The notes under the pieces were generated by a model. That model saw only the letters and a program-made list of their open reading frames with translations, had not been told where the DNA came from and did not search any database. From the NCBI RefSeq assembly GCF_002236115.1, contig NZ_NIWT01000006.1, positions 558,001-622,000 on the forward strand: a stretch of 64,000 nt of DNA, in the 5' to 3' direction. Each line of letters opens with the position of its first letter. Within the stretch, counting starts at the first letter, position 1. This stretch comes from Pseudomonas jessenii. GTDB lineage: Bacteria > Pseudomonadota > Gammaproteobacteria > Pseudomonadales > Pseudomonadaceae. Of the stretch, positions 15,526-24,481 are shown in pieces. A program made the translations under genes and the position numbers.

Positions 15526-16821
15526 TTATTCCTGATTTTCGCCACGCTCGCGGGCAATGGCGCGGTAGCCAATGTCCTTGCGATAGAAGCAGCCTTCCCA
15601 GTCAATCGAAGCCGCGAGCTTGTAGGCCTGCTGCTGTGCAGCGTCAACGCTGGCGCCCATGGCCGTTGCGCAAAGCACCCGACCGCCGGCCGTTACGACT
15701 TGACCGTCCTTGAGCGCAGTACCGGCGTGGAAGACTTTGCCTTCCAGTGCGGCGGCTGCATCCAGCCCCTTGATGGCCACGCCTTTGGCGTAGTCACCAG
15801 GATAGCCGCCAGCGGCAAGCACGATTCCGACGCTCGGGCGTGGATCCCATTGCGCTTCTACTTTGTCCAGCGCCTGGGCCAGAGCAGCCTCGACCAGCAG
15901 CACCAGGCTCGACTGCAGGCGCAGCATCACCGGTTGGGTCTCAGGGTCGCCGAAGCGGCAGTTGAATTCGATGACTTTTGGGTTACCAGCCTTGTCGATC
16001 ATCAGGCCAGCGTACAGGAAACCAGTGTAGACGTTGCCTTCCTCGGCCATGCCGCGCACGGTCGGCCAGATCACCAGGTCCATGACGCGCTTGTGCACTT
16101 CGGCGGTGACCACTGGCGCCGGGGAGTAAGCACCCATGCCGCCGGTGTTTGGACCGGTGTCGCCGTCGCCGACGCGTTTGTGGTCCTGGCTGGTGGCCAT
16201 CGGCAGGACGTTCTTGCCGTCGACCATGACGATGAAACTGGCTTCTTCGCCGTCCAGGAACTCTTCGATGACCACGCGCGAACCCGCATCGCCAAAGGCA
16301 TTGCCCGCCAGCATGTCGCGCACGGCGTCTTCGGCTTCGGCCAGGGTCATGGCGACGATCACGCCTTTACCGGCGGCCAGGCCATCGGCCTTGATCACGA
16401 TCGGAGCGCCTTTTTCACGCAGGTAAGCCAGGGCCGGCTCGATCTCGGTGAAGTTCTGGTAATCGGCGGTCGGGATCTTGTGGCGAGCCAGGAAGTCCTT
16501 GGTGAAGGCTTTCGAGCCTTCCAGCTGCGCAGCGCCAGCGGTCGGACCGAAGCAATCCAGGCCACGGCTGCGGAACAGATCCACAACACCGGCAACCAGC
16601 GGCACTTCAGGGCCAACGATGGTCAGGGAAACGTTTTTCTCGGCAAAGTCTGCCAGTTGCTCGAGTGCCAGTACGTCGATGGCGACGTTCTCGCACTTGG
16701 CTTCGATGGCGGTACCGGCGTTGCCCGGCGCCACGAACACCTTCTGCACGCGCGGATCCTGAGCCACTTTCCAGGCCAGGGCGTGTTCACGGCCACCGCT
16801 GCCAATGATCAAAACATTCAT
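15526..16821 (-). CDS. purD: PurD: phosphoribosylamine--glycine ligase
   Basis: 431 residues, the standard length. It opens with MNVLIIGSGGREHALAWKV and has the ATP-grasp signature region (PIVIKADGLAAGKGVIVAMT, about 135-155) and FNCRFGDPETQPVM with the metal-binding Glu/Asn residues (about 285). PurD joins glycine to 5-phosphoribosylamine using ATP, the second step of purine synthesis. It lies downstream of purH on the same strand with a REPIN in the 149-nt gap, which may affect mRNA stability or message balance. Confidence 0.97.
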   Translation of the reverse strand: MNVLIIGSGGREHALAWKVAQDPRVQKVFVAPGNAGTAIEAKCENVAIDVLALEQLADFAEKNVSLTIVGPEVPLVAGVVDLFRSRGLDCFGPTAGAAQLEGSKAFTKDFLARHKIPTADYQNFTEIEPALAYLREKGAPIVIKADGLAAGKGVIVAMTLAEAEDAVRDMLAGNAFGDAGSRVVIEEFLDGEEASFIVMVDGKNVLPMATSQDHKRVGDGDTGPNTGGMGAYSPAPVVTAEVHKRVMDLVIWPTVRGMAEEGNVYTGFLYAGLMIDKAGNPKVIEFNCRFGDPETQPVMLRLQSSLVLLVEAALAQALDKVEAQWDPRPSVGIVLAAGGYPGDYAKGVAIKGLDAAAALEGKVFHAGTALKDGQVVTAGGRVLCATAMGASVDAAQQQAYKLAASIDWEGCFYRKDIGYRAIARERGENQE

Positions 16822-16853
16822 TTCAAAAACCTCGGATGACGCAAATCTGGGAA

Positions 16854-16956
16854 CTGTAGGAGCGAGCTTGCTCGCGATGGTGGTTAACGATAACGCGGGG
16901 TGTCTGAAACACTGTGGCGTCTAGTCGTTCTTCGCGAGCAAGCTCGCTCCTACAGG
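16854..16956. repeat. REPIN between purH and purD
   Basis: Two REP units in inverted orientation: GTAGGAGCGAGCTTGCTCGC at the left and GCGAGCAAGCTCGCTCCTAC at the right, separated by about 60 nt. This is the GAGCGAGCTTGCTCGC-type palindrome common in the P. fluorescens group. Confidence 0.9.
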
Positions 16957-16970
16957 GGAGTGCTGTGCTG

Positions 16971-18578
16971 TCAGTGACGGAAGTGGCGCATGCCGGTGAA
17001 CACCATGGCGATGCCGGCTTCATCAGCTGCAGCAATCACTTCGTTGTCACGCATCGAGCCGCCTGGCTGGATCACTGCAGTGATACCGACCTTGGCCGCG
17101 TTGTCGATGCCGTCGCGGAACGGGAAGAATGCGTCGGATGCCATGACTGCACCTTGAACCTGCAAACCGGCATGTTCTGCCTTGATTGCAGCAATACGCG
17201 CGGAGTTCACGCGGCTCATCTGGCCGGCGCCGACACCGATGGTCTGGCGATTCTTGGCGTAGACGATAGCGTTGGACTTCACGTACTTGGCAACTTTCCA
17301 GGCGAAGATCAGGTCATGGATTTCCTGCTCGCTCGGTGCGCGCTTGGTCACCACTTTCAGGTCGTCGGCGCCAATCATGCCGATGTCGCGGCTCTGTACC
17401 AGCAGGCCACCGTTGACGCGCTTGTAGTCCCAGGCCGCCGCGCGGTCAGCGGACCACTCGCCGCAGGCCAGCAGGCGTACGTTTGCTTTGGCAGCGACGA
17501 TGGCGCGGGCCTCTTCGCTGACCGACGGAGCGATGATCACTTCGACGAACTGACGTTCGACGATGGCCTTGGCAGTCTCGGCGTCCAGTTCGCGGTTGAA
17601 GGCGATGATGCCGCCGAAGGCGGATTCGGTGTCGGTGGCGTAGGCCAGGTCGTAGGCCTTGCGGATGCCGCCTTCGGCATCAGGGCTGACAGCCACGCCG
17701 CACGGGTTGGCGTGCTTGACGATCACGCAAGCCGGCTTGACGAAGCTCTTCACGCATTCCAGCGCGGCGTCGGTGTCGGCCACGTTGTTGTACGACAGTT
17801 CCTTGCCTTGCAGCTGGGTCGCGGTGGCGATGCCGACTTCGGCAGGCTTGGCTTCAACATAGAACGCCGCGCTCTGGTGCGGGTTCTCGCCGTAGCGCAT
17901 TTCCTGGGCCTTGATGAACTGGCTGTTGAAGGTACGCGGGAACTCGCTGCGACCTTCGGTGCTCAGGGTGTCGGCAGACTGGTTCACGGTGCCCATGTAG
18001 TTGGCGATCATGCCGTCGTAGGCGGCGGTGTGCTCGAAGGCCTTGAGCATCAGGTCGAAACGCTGGGCGTAGGTCAGGCCACCGGCCTTGAGGTTTTCCA
18101 GGACGCTGGCGTAATCGCTGGCGTTGACCACGATGGCCACGTCCTTGTGGTTCTTGGCGGCGGAACGGACCATGGTCGGGCCGCCGATGTCGATGTTCTC
18201 GATGGCGGTCGGCAGGTCGCAGCCTGGCTTGTTGATGGTGGCTTCGAACGGGTACAGGTTGACCGCTACCAGGTCGATCGGCTTGATGCCGTGCTCGTTC
18301 ATGATGGCGTCGTCGATACCGCGACGACCGAGGATCCCGCCGTGGATTTTCGGGTGCAGGGTCTTTACCCGGCCGTCCATCATTTCCGCGAAGCCTGTGT
18401 AATCCGCGACTTCCACTGCGGCAACGCCGTTGTCCTGCAGCAGCTTGAACGTCCCGCCGGTGGAGAGGATCTCGACGCCCAGGGCTTCAAGCTCCTTGGC
18501 GAATTCGAGGATCCCGGTCTTGTCGGAAACGCTGATCAAGGCGCGGCGGATCGGCAGGCGGGTAGTCTGGTCGGTCAT
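16971..18578 (-). CDS. purH: PurH: bifunctional AICAR formyltransferase / IMP cyclohydrolase
   Basis: 535 residues from the ATG at 18578 (MTDQTTRLPIRRALISVSDKTG); the frame extends 7 codons further without need. The N-terminal MGS-like IMP cyclohydrolase domain (about 10-200) includes LSTGGTFKLLQDNGV. The C-terminal AICAR transformylase domain includes KHANPCGVAV and the tail QPGGSMRDNEVIAAADEAG. PurH performs the last two steps of IMP synthesis. A terminator separates it from fis, so it likely has its own promoter; purD follows. Confidence 0.97.
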   Translation of the reverse strand: MTDQTTRLPIRRALISVSDKTGILEFAKELEALGVEILSTGGTFKLLQDNGVAAVEVADYTGFAEMMDGRVKTLHPKIHGGILGRRGIDDAIMNEHGIKPIDLVAVNLYPFEATINKPGCDLPTAIENIDIGGPTMVRSAAKNHKDVAIVVNASDYASVLENLKAGGLTYAQRFDLMLKAFEHTAAYDGMIANYMGTVNQSADTLSTEGRSEFPRTFNSQFIKAQEMRYGENPHQSAAFYVEAKPAEVGIATATQLQGKELSYNNVADTDAALECVKSFVKPACVIVKHANPCGVAVSPDAEGGIRKAYDLAYATDTESAFGGIIAFNRELDAETAKAIVERQFVEVIIAPSVSEEARAIVAAKANVRLLACGEWSADRAAAWDYKRVNGGLLVQSRDIGMIGADDLKVVTKRAPSEQEIHDLIFAWKVAKYVKSNAIVYAKNRQTIGVGAGQMSRVNSARIAAIKAEHAGLQVQGAVMASDAFFPFRDGIDNAAKVGITAVIQPGGSMRDNEVIAAADEAGIAMVFTGMRHFRH

Positions 18579-18610
18579 CTCAATTTCCATCAAAAGCAAA
18601 GGAAGTCAGC

Positions 18611-18643
18611 AAAAAAGGCGACCGGTTTTACGCGGGCGCCTTT
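18611..18643 (-). terminator. Rho-independent terminator of dusB-fis
   Basis: On the minus strand, AAAGGCG (18643-18637) pairs with CGCCTTT and continues into a T-run (down to 18611). It begins 18 nt after the fis stop. This is a classical intrinsic terminator. Confidence 0.8.
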
Positions 18644-18660
18644 CTGGTTTGATTGAATGC

Positions 18661-18981
18661 TTACAACAAATCGTACTGCTTGAGTTTCTTGCGCAGCGTG
18701 CCCCGGTTAAGCCCGAGCATCTCGCTGGCCTTGGTCTGGTTGCCCTTGACGTAGTTCATCACGCACTCGAGCAGGGGAGCCTCGACTTCGGAGAGCACCA
18801 GGTTGTACACATCCGTGACGGCAGCGCCCTCAAGGTGGGCGAAATAATTGTGCAGCGCCTTCTCGACACTCCCGCGAAGGGTCTGACCTTCTTCGCTTGG
18901 CGTATTGAGGTGCTGTTTCAAATTCACGTTGTCGCTCACGGGTGTTGTTCCACTCACTAAAGTCTCGGTCATCATCGTCAT
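18661..18981 (-). CDS. fis: Fis: nucleoid-associated DNA-bending protein
   Basis: 106 residues if started at the ATG overlapping the dusB stop (ATGA at 18981); two further ATGs at 18975 and 18972 are possible and would shorten it by 2-3 residues. The C-terminal helix-turn-helix GNQTKASEMLGLNRGTLRKKLKQYDLL is the Fis DNA-binding motif. The N-terminal beta-hairpin region and dimer helices (RGSVEKALHNYFAHLEG) also match. Fis bends DNA and regulates rRNA, tRNA and many other promoters. The dusB-fis operon is conserved in gammaproteobacteria, with translation coupled here. Confidence 0.96.
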   Translation of the reverse strand: MTMMTETLVSGTTPVSDNVNLKQHLNTPSEEGQTLRGSVEKALHNYFAHLEGAAVTDVYNLVLSEVEAPLLECVMNYVKGNQTKASEMLGLNRGTLRKKLKQYDLL

Positions 18982-19988
18982 GCGGCCACCCACTCTCCGT
19001 CCCCTGTCAGGCTCTTGTAACGCTCGGCGAAAAACGCCCGAACGTTGGCGCATTGTGCATCCGTACCATCCAAACGATTGAAGTGGGCGCGAAACTCCCT
19101 GGCGCCCGGCAGGGTTGCGAGATACCAGCCCACATGCTTTCGAGCAATGCGCACGCCCATGACATCACCATAGAAGGCGTGCAGGGCAGCCAGATGCTCT
19201 AGCAGAATGCGTTCCACCTCGATCAGTTCCAGCGCCGGGAGTTTCTCGCCGGTACGCAGGAAATGGTCGATCTCGCGAAAAATCCATGGCCGCCCCTGGG
19301 CAGCCCGGCCAATCAACAGGCCATCGGCACCGGTCGCGTCGAGCACGTACCGGGCTTTTTCCGGCGAATCGATATCGCCATTGGCGAAGACCGGAATCGA
19401 CACCGCCTGCTTGATTGCGGCAATGGTGTCGTACTCGGCTTCACCGGTGTACAGGTCGGCACGGGTGCGGCCATGCACCGCCAGCGCCGTAATGCCTGCC
19501 TGTTCGGCGATCTTCGCCACCGTCAGGCCGTTCTTGTTGTCCCGGTCCCAACCGGTCCGGATCTTCAGGGTAACCGGCACATCGACCGCAGCCACGACGG
19601 CCTGCAGGATCTCGGTTACCAGGGGTTCATCCTTCAACAGTGCGGAACCGGCAGCCTTGTTGCAGACTTTTTTTGCCGGACAGCCCATGTTGATATCAAT
19701 GATCTGCGCACCCATTTCAACGTTGGCACGGGCGGCGTCCGCCAGCATCTGCGCGTCCCCACCGGCGATCTGTACCGAGCGTGGCTCGGGATCACCTTCG
19801 TGGATCATGCGCATGCGCGACTTGCGGGTGTTCCACAAACTCATGTCGCTGGTGACCATTTCCGAGACGACCAGTCCCGCGCCCAAGCGCTTGCACAGCT
19901 GACGAAAGGGCTGGTCGGTGACACCCGCCATGGGGGCGAGAATCAAGCTGTTATGTAATGTGTATGGGCCGATGCGTACCGCCGACAT
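18978..19988 (-). CDS. dusB: DusB: tRNA-dihydrouridine synthase B
   Basis: 336 residues. TIM-barrel FMN enzyme: MAGVTDQPFRQLCKRLGAGLVVSEMV near the N-terminus, the catalytic Cys in IDINMGCPAKKVCNKAAGSALL (about residue 100), LKIRTGWD, AVHGRTR, and NGDI...GADGLLIGRAAQGRPWIF for phosphate binding. DusB reduces specific uridines in the tRNA D-loop with NADPH. It is first in the operon with fis; a promoter-like TTATCC/TATCAT pair lies 50-80 nt upstream. Confidence 0.97.
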   Translation of the reverse strand: MSAVRIGPYTLHNSLILAPMAGVTDQPFRQLCKRLGAGLVVSEMVTSDMSLWNTRKSRMRMIHEGDPEPRSVQIAGGDAQMLADAARANVEMGAQIIDINMGCPAKKVCNKAAGSALLKDEPLVTEILQAVVAAVDVPVTLKIRTGWDRDNKNGLTVAKIAEQAGITALAVHGRTRADLYTGEAEYDTIAAIKQAVSIPVFANGDIDSPEKARYVLDATGADGLLIGRAAQGRPWIFREIDHFLRTGEKLPALELIEVERILLEHLAALHAFYGDVMGVRIARKHVGWYLATLPGAREFRAHFNRLDGTDAQCANVRAFFAERYKSLTGDGEWVAA

Positions 19989-20039
19989 AGGACTTCCCTG
20001 TTGTGGGGCCGGATCATGAGAGTTCGAAAAAGGGTTGGC

Positions 20040-20067
20040 ATGATACCCGCTCTCGATGACTGGATAA
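20040..20067 (-). promoter_or_regulatory. Candidate promoter of dusB-fis
   Basis: On the minus strand TTATCC (20067-20062) and TATCAT (20045-20040) are 16 nt apart, 52 nt before the dusB ATG. The -10 box is good, the -35 box moderate. Confidence 0.4.
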
Positions 20068-20172
20068 AGGCTGAATTGAACAAATTCTGAACAGTTACTC
20101 TGTTATTACCCGTGGTTTGGTTCGCCTGGAACAGTCAGAAAGCCGGCGTTAATCCGGGAGTAATGAAGCGTT

Positions 20173-21426
20173 TCACTCCGGAGAGTGGAAGCTCAGACTG
20201 TAGTTCACGGCCTTGGCACCCGGGTCGAGAATGTCCAGGGCGATGTGGATCGGCGTTTGCGGAGGCATCTCCGCCATGCCTTCGAGATCGCCATTGAGGT
20301 ACTCGCCAGGCTTGAAGCGACGACTGGCGATCAGATGGCCATTGAGGTCGGCGAAGCGCAGTTCCAGCAGCGGGAAGGGCTGGGAGAAGGGCGCGCGGTT
20401 ATAGATGATCGCATCGACCACCAGGGCGCCATTGAACTCGGGGTGGCTGCGCACCACCAGGTTGCTGCTTTTGATTTTCGCGATGTCGACTTTGGAGGGC
20501 ACGGTGCAGCCGATCTGCGGGCACAGTTGCTGGAACCACGGGCGATATTGATCCTGTCGCGCCAGTTCGTCGAAATGGTAGGCGATGTACTGGCCAGCGA
20601 GGGCGCCAGCGGCAATCAGCACCAGCAGCAACCACAACAGCCGTCGGCCCCAAGGTGAGCGGCGTTTTTGCCAGTCCAGTTGCAGCGGGTCGTCGGTCAG
20701 GTCTTGCAGTGCTTCGGCGCGCACGCCCGGTTCGCTGCGCTCGCGTCGCTTGCGCAGCGGTTCTATCGAGGGCAGGTTGTCGTCGATTTCGCTCTCGTCG
20801 GCGGCCGACAGGCGTTCGTGGTTCAGCGGCGCATCAAGAGGGTCGTGCAATCGCAAATGGGGTGGTTGCGATTCGTCGTCGAGATCAACCGGTTCCAGGG
20901 ACAGCGAAGGTTCGGTGCGTGAGGTTTTGCTCGTTTCGACCGCCGGCTCTGGTGTTTCAAGGCTGTCGAGCGGTTCGTCGACTGGCGCACGATCGGCCGC
21001 CGACGCACTGAACAGGCTGTCGGACCACGGCTCCTCGTCGTCCTGCCCGGCGCTGTCGCGACGGGCGCTCAGCGAGTCGTCGCGATGGCGGCCGAGTTCG
21101 GTGGCCGGCTGGATTTCCCGCTGTTCGAGCCGGGCGAGTTCTTCGTCGAGGTCGAGACTGTCCAGGTCCAGTTCGGTCGCGCTCCATTGCTTTTGGCTGA
21201 TGGCGCGCGGTGGCGATGGCTCAAGGGGCTCCTCAGGCTGCACAGGCGGGAGCGGCGTCGCGACCGGTGCCTCCTTGCCGGCCTGCTCAAGCAACTGCCT
21301 GGCGGCATTGAACACCTGCAGGCAGGAGCCGCAACGAACCACCCCGCGAGCCACGCTCAACTGGGCATGGCTGACGCGGAAGCTGGTTTGGCAATGCGGG
21401 CACTGGGTGACGAAGCTGTCGGTCAT
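20173..21426 (-). CDS. Zinc-ribbon, DUF3426 domain inner-membrane protein
   Basis: 417 residues. The N-terminus is an MJ0042-type zinc ribbon with CPHC (residues 9-12) and CGSC (32-35). Residues 50-260 are low-complexity and acidic (Glu/Asp/Ser/Pro-rich), probably disordered. One membrane helix (LLWLLLVLIAAGALAGQYIAY, about 270) is followed by the DUF3426 domain with CPQIGC. The zinc ribbon would face the cytoplasm and DUF3426 the periplasm. Function is not established. It follows prmA by 30 nt and is likely co-transcribed; the same order occurs in P. aeruginosa from memory. Confidence 0.9.
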   Translation of the reverse strand: MTDSFVTQCPHCQTSFRVSHAQLSVARGVVRCGSCLQVFNAARQLLEQAGKEAPVATPLPPVQPEEPLEPSPPRAISQKQWSATELDLDSLDLDEELARLEQREIQPATELGRHRDDSLSARRDSAGQDDEEPWSDSLFSASAADRAPVDEPLDSLETPEPAVETSKTSRTEPSLSLEPVDLDDESQPPHLRLHDPLDAPLNHERLSAADESEIDDNLPSIEPLRKRRERSEPGVRAEALQDLTDDPLQLDWQKRRSPWGRRLLWLLLVLIAAGALAGQYIAYHFDELARQDQYRPWFQQLCPQIGCTVPSKVDIAKIKSSNLVVRSHPEFNGALVVDAIIYNRAPFSQPFPLLELRFADLNGHLIASRRFKPGEYLNGDLEGMAEMPPQTPIHIALDILDPGAKAVNYSLSFHSPE

Positions 21427-21456
21427 GCGGCGATCCGGATTATGCAGGCGATCATT

Positions 21457-22335
21457 CTAGCGCCGACGGCCAGTGATGCGCACCCAGCCATCGCGATTGG
21501 CGATCGGGTCCAGATCGAAGTCCCTGGCGTAGGCGGCAGCGACTTCGTCACCCTGTTCGGCGAGGATGCCCGACAGCGCCAGGCGCCCGCCCGACTTGAC
21601 CAGGCCCGACAGCTGCGGCGCCAGGGAAACCAGCGGGCCGGCGAGAATGTTGGCCACCAGCACATCGGCCTGAACCTGCGGCAAATCTTCCGGCAGATAC
21701 AGTGGGAACAGTTCATCAGCGATGTTATTGCGCCCGGCGTTGTCGCGGGACGCTTCCAGCGCCTGTACGTCGATGTCGGTACCCACGGCCTCCTTGGCGC
21801 CCAGCAGTAGGGCGGCAATCGCCAGAATCCCCGAGCCGCAGCCGAAGTCCAGCACGTTGCAGTCTTTCAGGTCCTGGCCGTCGAGCCATTCCAGGCACAG
21901 TGCGGTGGTCGGGTGGGTGCCGGTGCCGAACGCCAGGCCCGGGTCCAGCAGCAAATTCACTGCATCAGGCTCCGGCGCGGCGTGCCAGCTCGGCACGATC
22001 CACAGGCGTTGGCCGAAACGCATTGGCTGGAATCCGTCCATCCAGCTGCGTTCCCAGTCCTGGTCTTCGATCACTTCGCTGTGGTGCTCGGGCAACGGGC
22101 TGCCGGTCAGCAGCTCCAGATGGGCCAATACCGGGCCTGGCTCCGTGCCGCCTTCGAACAGGGCCAGCAGGTGCGTGTGGGACCACAGCGGCGTGGTGTT
22201 GAGTTCCGGCTCGAAGATCGGCTGATCTTCGGCGTCCATGAAGGTCACCGATACGGCGCCCACTTCAAGGAAAGCGTCTTCATAGGTTTCGGCTTGTTCT
22301 GGGCTGATGGCGAGACGGACTTGCAGCCAAGGCAT
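21457..22335 (-). CDS. prmA: PrmA: ribosomal protein L11 methyltransferase
   Basis: 292 residues from the ATG at 22335 (MPWLQVRLAISPEQAETYED); the longer frame to 22392 adds residues that do not fit the family. The C-terminal methyltransferase domain carries NVLDFGCGSGILAIAALLLGA and GTDIDVQAL, and the VANILAGPLVSLAPQ motif (NPPY-like position). PrmA trimethylates several amino groups of L11 using SAM. The gene lies upstream of the DUF3426 gene on the same strand. Confidence 0.96.
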   Translation of the reverse strand: MPWLQVRLAISPEQAETYEDAFLEVGAVSVTFMDAEDQPIFEPELNTTPLWSHTHLLALFEGGTEPGPVLAHLELLTGSPLPEHHSEVIEDQDWERSWMDGFQPMRFGQRLWIVPSWHAAPEPDAVNLLLDPGLAFGTGTHPTTALCLEWLDGQDLKDCNVLDFGCGSGILAIAALLLGAKEAVGTDIDVQALEASRDNAGRNNIADELFPLYLPEDLPQVQADVLVANILAGPLVSLAPQLSGLVKSGGRLALSGILAEQGDEVAAAYARDFDLDPIANRDGWVRITGRRR

Positions 22336-22450
22336 GGCGGGCACCTTTGAAAAATATTGATTGCAGCCTAGCGGGCTGCGAGAAGCGCGCAAGTTTACGC
22401 GAGCGCGGAGGTTTTGTGGGAGTGGCTTGCCCTGTACATCGACACATACC

Positions 22451-22546
22451 CCTGTGGGAGCGAGCTTGCTCGCGATGGCGGTCTATCAGTCGACATCGAT
22501 AGTGGATTTGCCGACGCTATCGCGAGCAAGCTCGCTCCCACAGGGG
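22451..22546. repeat. REPIN between accC and prmA
   Basis: Inverted pair of REP units, CTGTGGGAGCGAGCTTGCTC at the left and GAGCAAGCTCGCTCCCACAG at the right, with a spacer containing TCGACATCGATAG. It is non-coding. Confidence 0.9.
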
Positions 22547-22573
22547 GGGGCAGTCGGATGAAATGTCCAGATA

Positions 22574-22603
22574 CAACAAAGCCGCCCGAAGGCGGCTTTG
22601 TTG
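22574..22603 (-). terminator. Intrinsic terminator of the aroQ-accB-accC operon
   Basis: CAACAAAGCCGCC (22574-22586) pairs perfectly with GGCGGCTTTGTTG (22591-22603) around a CGAA loop (TTCG on the minus strand). It starts 13 nt after the accC stop. Confidence 0.85.
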
Positions 22604-22616
22604 ATCGGGTCGAAGC

Positions 22617-23975
22617 TTAGTGCTTCTCGCCAGCCAGCTTGTGCTCGAGGTAGTGAATGTTCACGCCCCCTTTGCAGAAGCCTTCATCGCGGGTCAGGTC
22701 GCGGTGCAGCGGGATGTTGGTCTTGATCCCGTCGACCACGATCTCGTCCAGCGCATTGCGCATGCGCGCCATGGCTTCGTCACGGGTTGCCCCGTAGGTG
22801 ATCAGCTTGCCGATCAACGAATCGTAGTTCGGCGGAACCGCATAGCCACTGTACAGGTGCGAGTCGACGCGAACGCCGTTGCCGCCTGGAGCGTGGAAAT
22901 GCTTGACCGTGCCCGGGCTTGGCATGAAGGTTTTCGGGTCTTCGGCGTTGATCCGGCATTCCAGCGCGTGACCGCGGATGACCACGTCATCCTGGGTGAA
23001 CGACAGCTTGTTGCCGGCGGCGATGCTGAGCATCTCCTTGACGATGTCGATGCCGGTGACCATTTCCGAAACCGGGTGCTCTACCTGGACACGAGTGTTC
23101 ATCTCGATGAAGTAGAAGCGGCCGTTTTCGTACAGGAACTCGAAAGTGCCTGCGCCACGGTAGCCGATATCGATGCAAGCCCTGACGCAGCGTGCGAGTA
23201 CTTCCTCACGTGCGTTTTCGTCGATACCTGGTGCCGGCGCCTCTTCAAGAACCTTCTGGTGACGACGTTGCAGCGAGCAGTCGCGGTCGCCCAGATGGAT
23301 AGCCTGGCCCTGGCCATCGGAAAGCACCTGAACTTCCACATGGCGTGGGTTGGTCAGGAACTTTTCCAGATAGACCATCGGGTTGCCGAACGCCGCGCCT
23401 GCTTCGGAGCGGGTCAGTTTCGCCGAGGCAATCAGGTCCTCTTCCTTGTGCACAACGCGCATGCCGCGACCACCACCGCCGCCAGCGGCCTTGATGATCA
23501 CCGGGTAACCGACTTCGCGACCAATGCGCAGAGCGGTTTCTTCGTCTTCCGGCAGCGGGCCGTCAGAACCCGGAACAGTCGGTACGCCGGCAGCGATCAT
23601 GGCGTGCTTGGCCGATACCTTGTCGCCCATCAGGCGAATGGTTTCGGCTTTCGGGCCAATGAACGCAAAGCCGGATTTCTCGACCTGCTCGGCGAAGTCG
23701 GCGTTTTCCGCAAGGAAACCGTAGCCCGGGTGAATGGCGGTGGCGCCAGTCACTTCGGCTGCGGCAATGATTGCCGGAATGTGCAGGTAGGAGTGGGCGG
23801 CCGATGCCGGACCGATGCAGACGGATTCGTCTGCCAGGCCCAGGTGCATCAGTTCCTTGTCAGCCTTGGAGTAAACGGCGACGGTCTTGATGCCCATCTC
23901 TTTGCAGGCGCGCAGGATCCGCAGGGCGATCTCACCGCGGTTGGCGATCAGAACTTTTTCCAACTTCGCAGTCAT
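22617..23975 (-). CDS. accC: AccC: biotin carboxylase subunit of acetyl-CoA carboxylase
   Basis: 452 residues from the ATG at 23975 (MTAKLEKVLIANRGEIALRI) with GGAGAG upstream. ATP-grasp carboxylase: glycine-rich loop KAAGGGGGRGMRVV (about 159-172), YLEKFLTNPRHVEVQVL, CSLQRRHQKVLEEAPAP and the catalytic FIEMNTRVQVEHPVSEMVTG (about 285-305). It carboxylates biotin on AccB with bicarbonate and ATP for fatty acid synthesis. It follows accB by 17 nt in the aroQ-accB-accC operon. Confidence 0.97.
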   Translation of the reverse strand: MTAKLEKVLIANRGEIALRILRACKEMGIKTVAVYSKADKELMHLGLADESVCIGPASAAHSYLHIPAIIAAAEVTGATAIHPGYGFLAENADFAEQVEKSGFAFIGPKAETIRLMGDKVSAKHAMIAAGVPTVPGSDGPLPEDEETALRIGREVGYPVIIKAAGGGGGRGMRVVHKEEDLIASAKLTRSEAGAAFGNPMVYLEKFLTNPRHVEVQVLSDGQGQAIHLGDRDCSLQRRHQKVLEEAPAPGIDENAREEVLARCVRACIDIGYRGAGTFEFLYENGRFYFIEMNTRVQVEHPVSEMVTGIDIVKEMLSIAAGNKLSFTQDDVVIRGHALECRINAEDPKTFMPSPGTVKHFHAPGGNGVRVDSHLYSGYAVPPNYDSLIGKLITYGATRDEAMARMRNALDEIVVDGIKTNIPLHRDLTRDEGFCKGGVNIHYLEHKLAGEKH

Positions 23976-23992
23976 CAAAGGCTCTCCGCGGT

Positions 23993-24457
23993 TCAAACGA
24001 TGGTGAACAGCGGTTGGTCGTACTCAACCGGCTGGCCGTCTTCGACGAGGATGGATTCGATCACACCGCTGGTTTCAGCTTCGATGTGGTTCATCATCTT
24101 CATGGCTTCAACGATGCACAGGGTGTCGCCTTTCTTCACGGTCTGGCCGACTTCCACGAAGGACGGCGAGGTTGGCGAAGACTTGCGATAGAACGTACCG
24201 ACCATCGGCGAACGGGCAACGGTGCCGTTCAGTGCTGGCGCGGCGGCGGCGGCAGGTGCGGCAGCGGCAACCGGAGCGGCGGCAGCGACAGGCGCGGCAG
24301 CCGGAGCATGCATTGGAGCTGGCGCGTAGTACTGCTGAGCCGGGGTCTTGCTATGACGGCTGATGCGTACGGACTCTTCGCCTTCCTTGATCTCGAGCTC
24401 GTCGATGCCGGACTCTTCCAGCAATTCGATCAGTTTCTTAACTTTACGGATATCCAT
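23993..24457 (-). CDS. accB: AccB: biotin carboxyl carrier protein
   Basis: 154 residues. The N-terminal helix MDIRKVKKLIELLEESGIDELEI, an Ala/Pro-rich flexible linker (about 45-75), and a C-terminal biotinyl domain with the biotinylation site VEAMKMMNHIEA (the Lys of AMKM, about residue 119) are all present. The protein carries the carboxylated biotin between AccC and the AccAD transferase. It lies between aroQ (24 nt) and accC (17 nt). Confidence 0.97.
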   Translation of the reverse strand: MDIRKVKKLIELLEESGIDELEIKEGEESVRISRHSKTPAQQYYAPAPMHAPAAAPVAAAAPVAAAAPAAAAAPALNGTVARSPMVGTFYRKSSPTSPSFVEVGQTVKKGDTLCIVEAMKMMNHIEAETSGVIESILVEDGQPVEYDQPLFTIV

Positions 24458-24481
24458 GAATCATCAACTCCCAAGGGTCGG

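Noticed and set aside
16914..18656. 580-codon open frame on the plus strand opposite purH
   Set aside because: Shadow of the GC-rich purH codons; no family resemblance, and purH is certain on the other strand.
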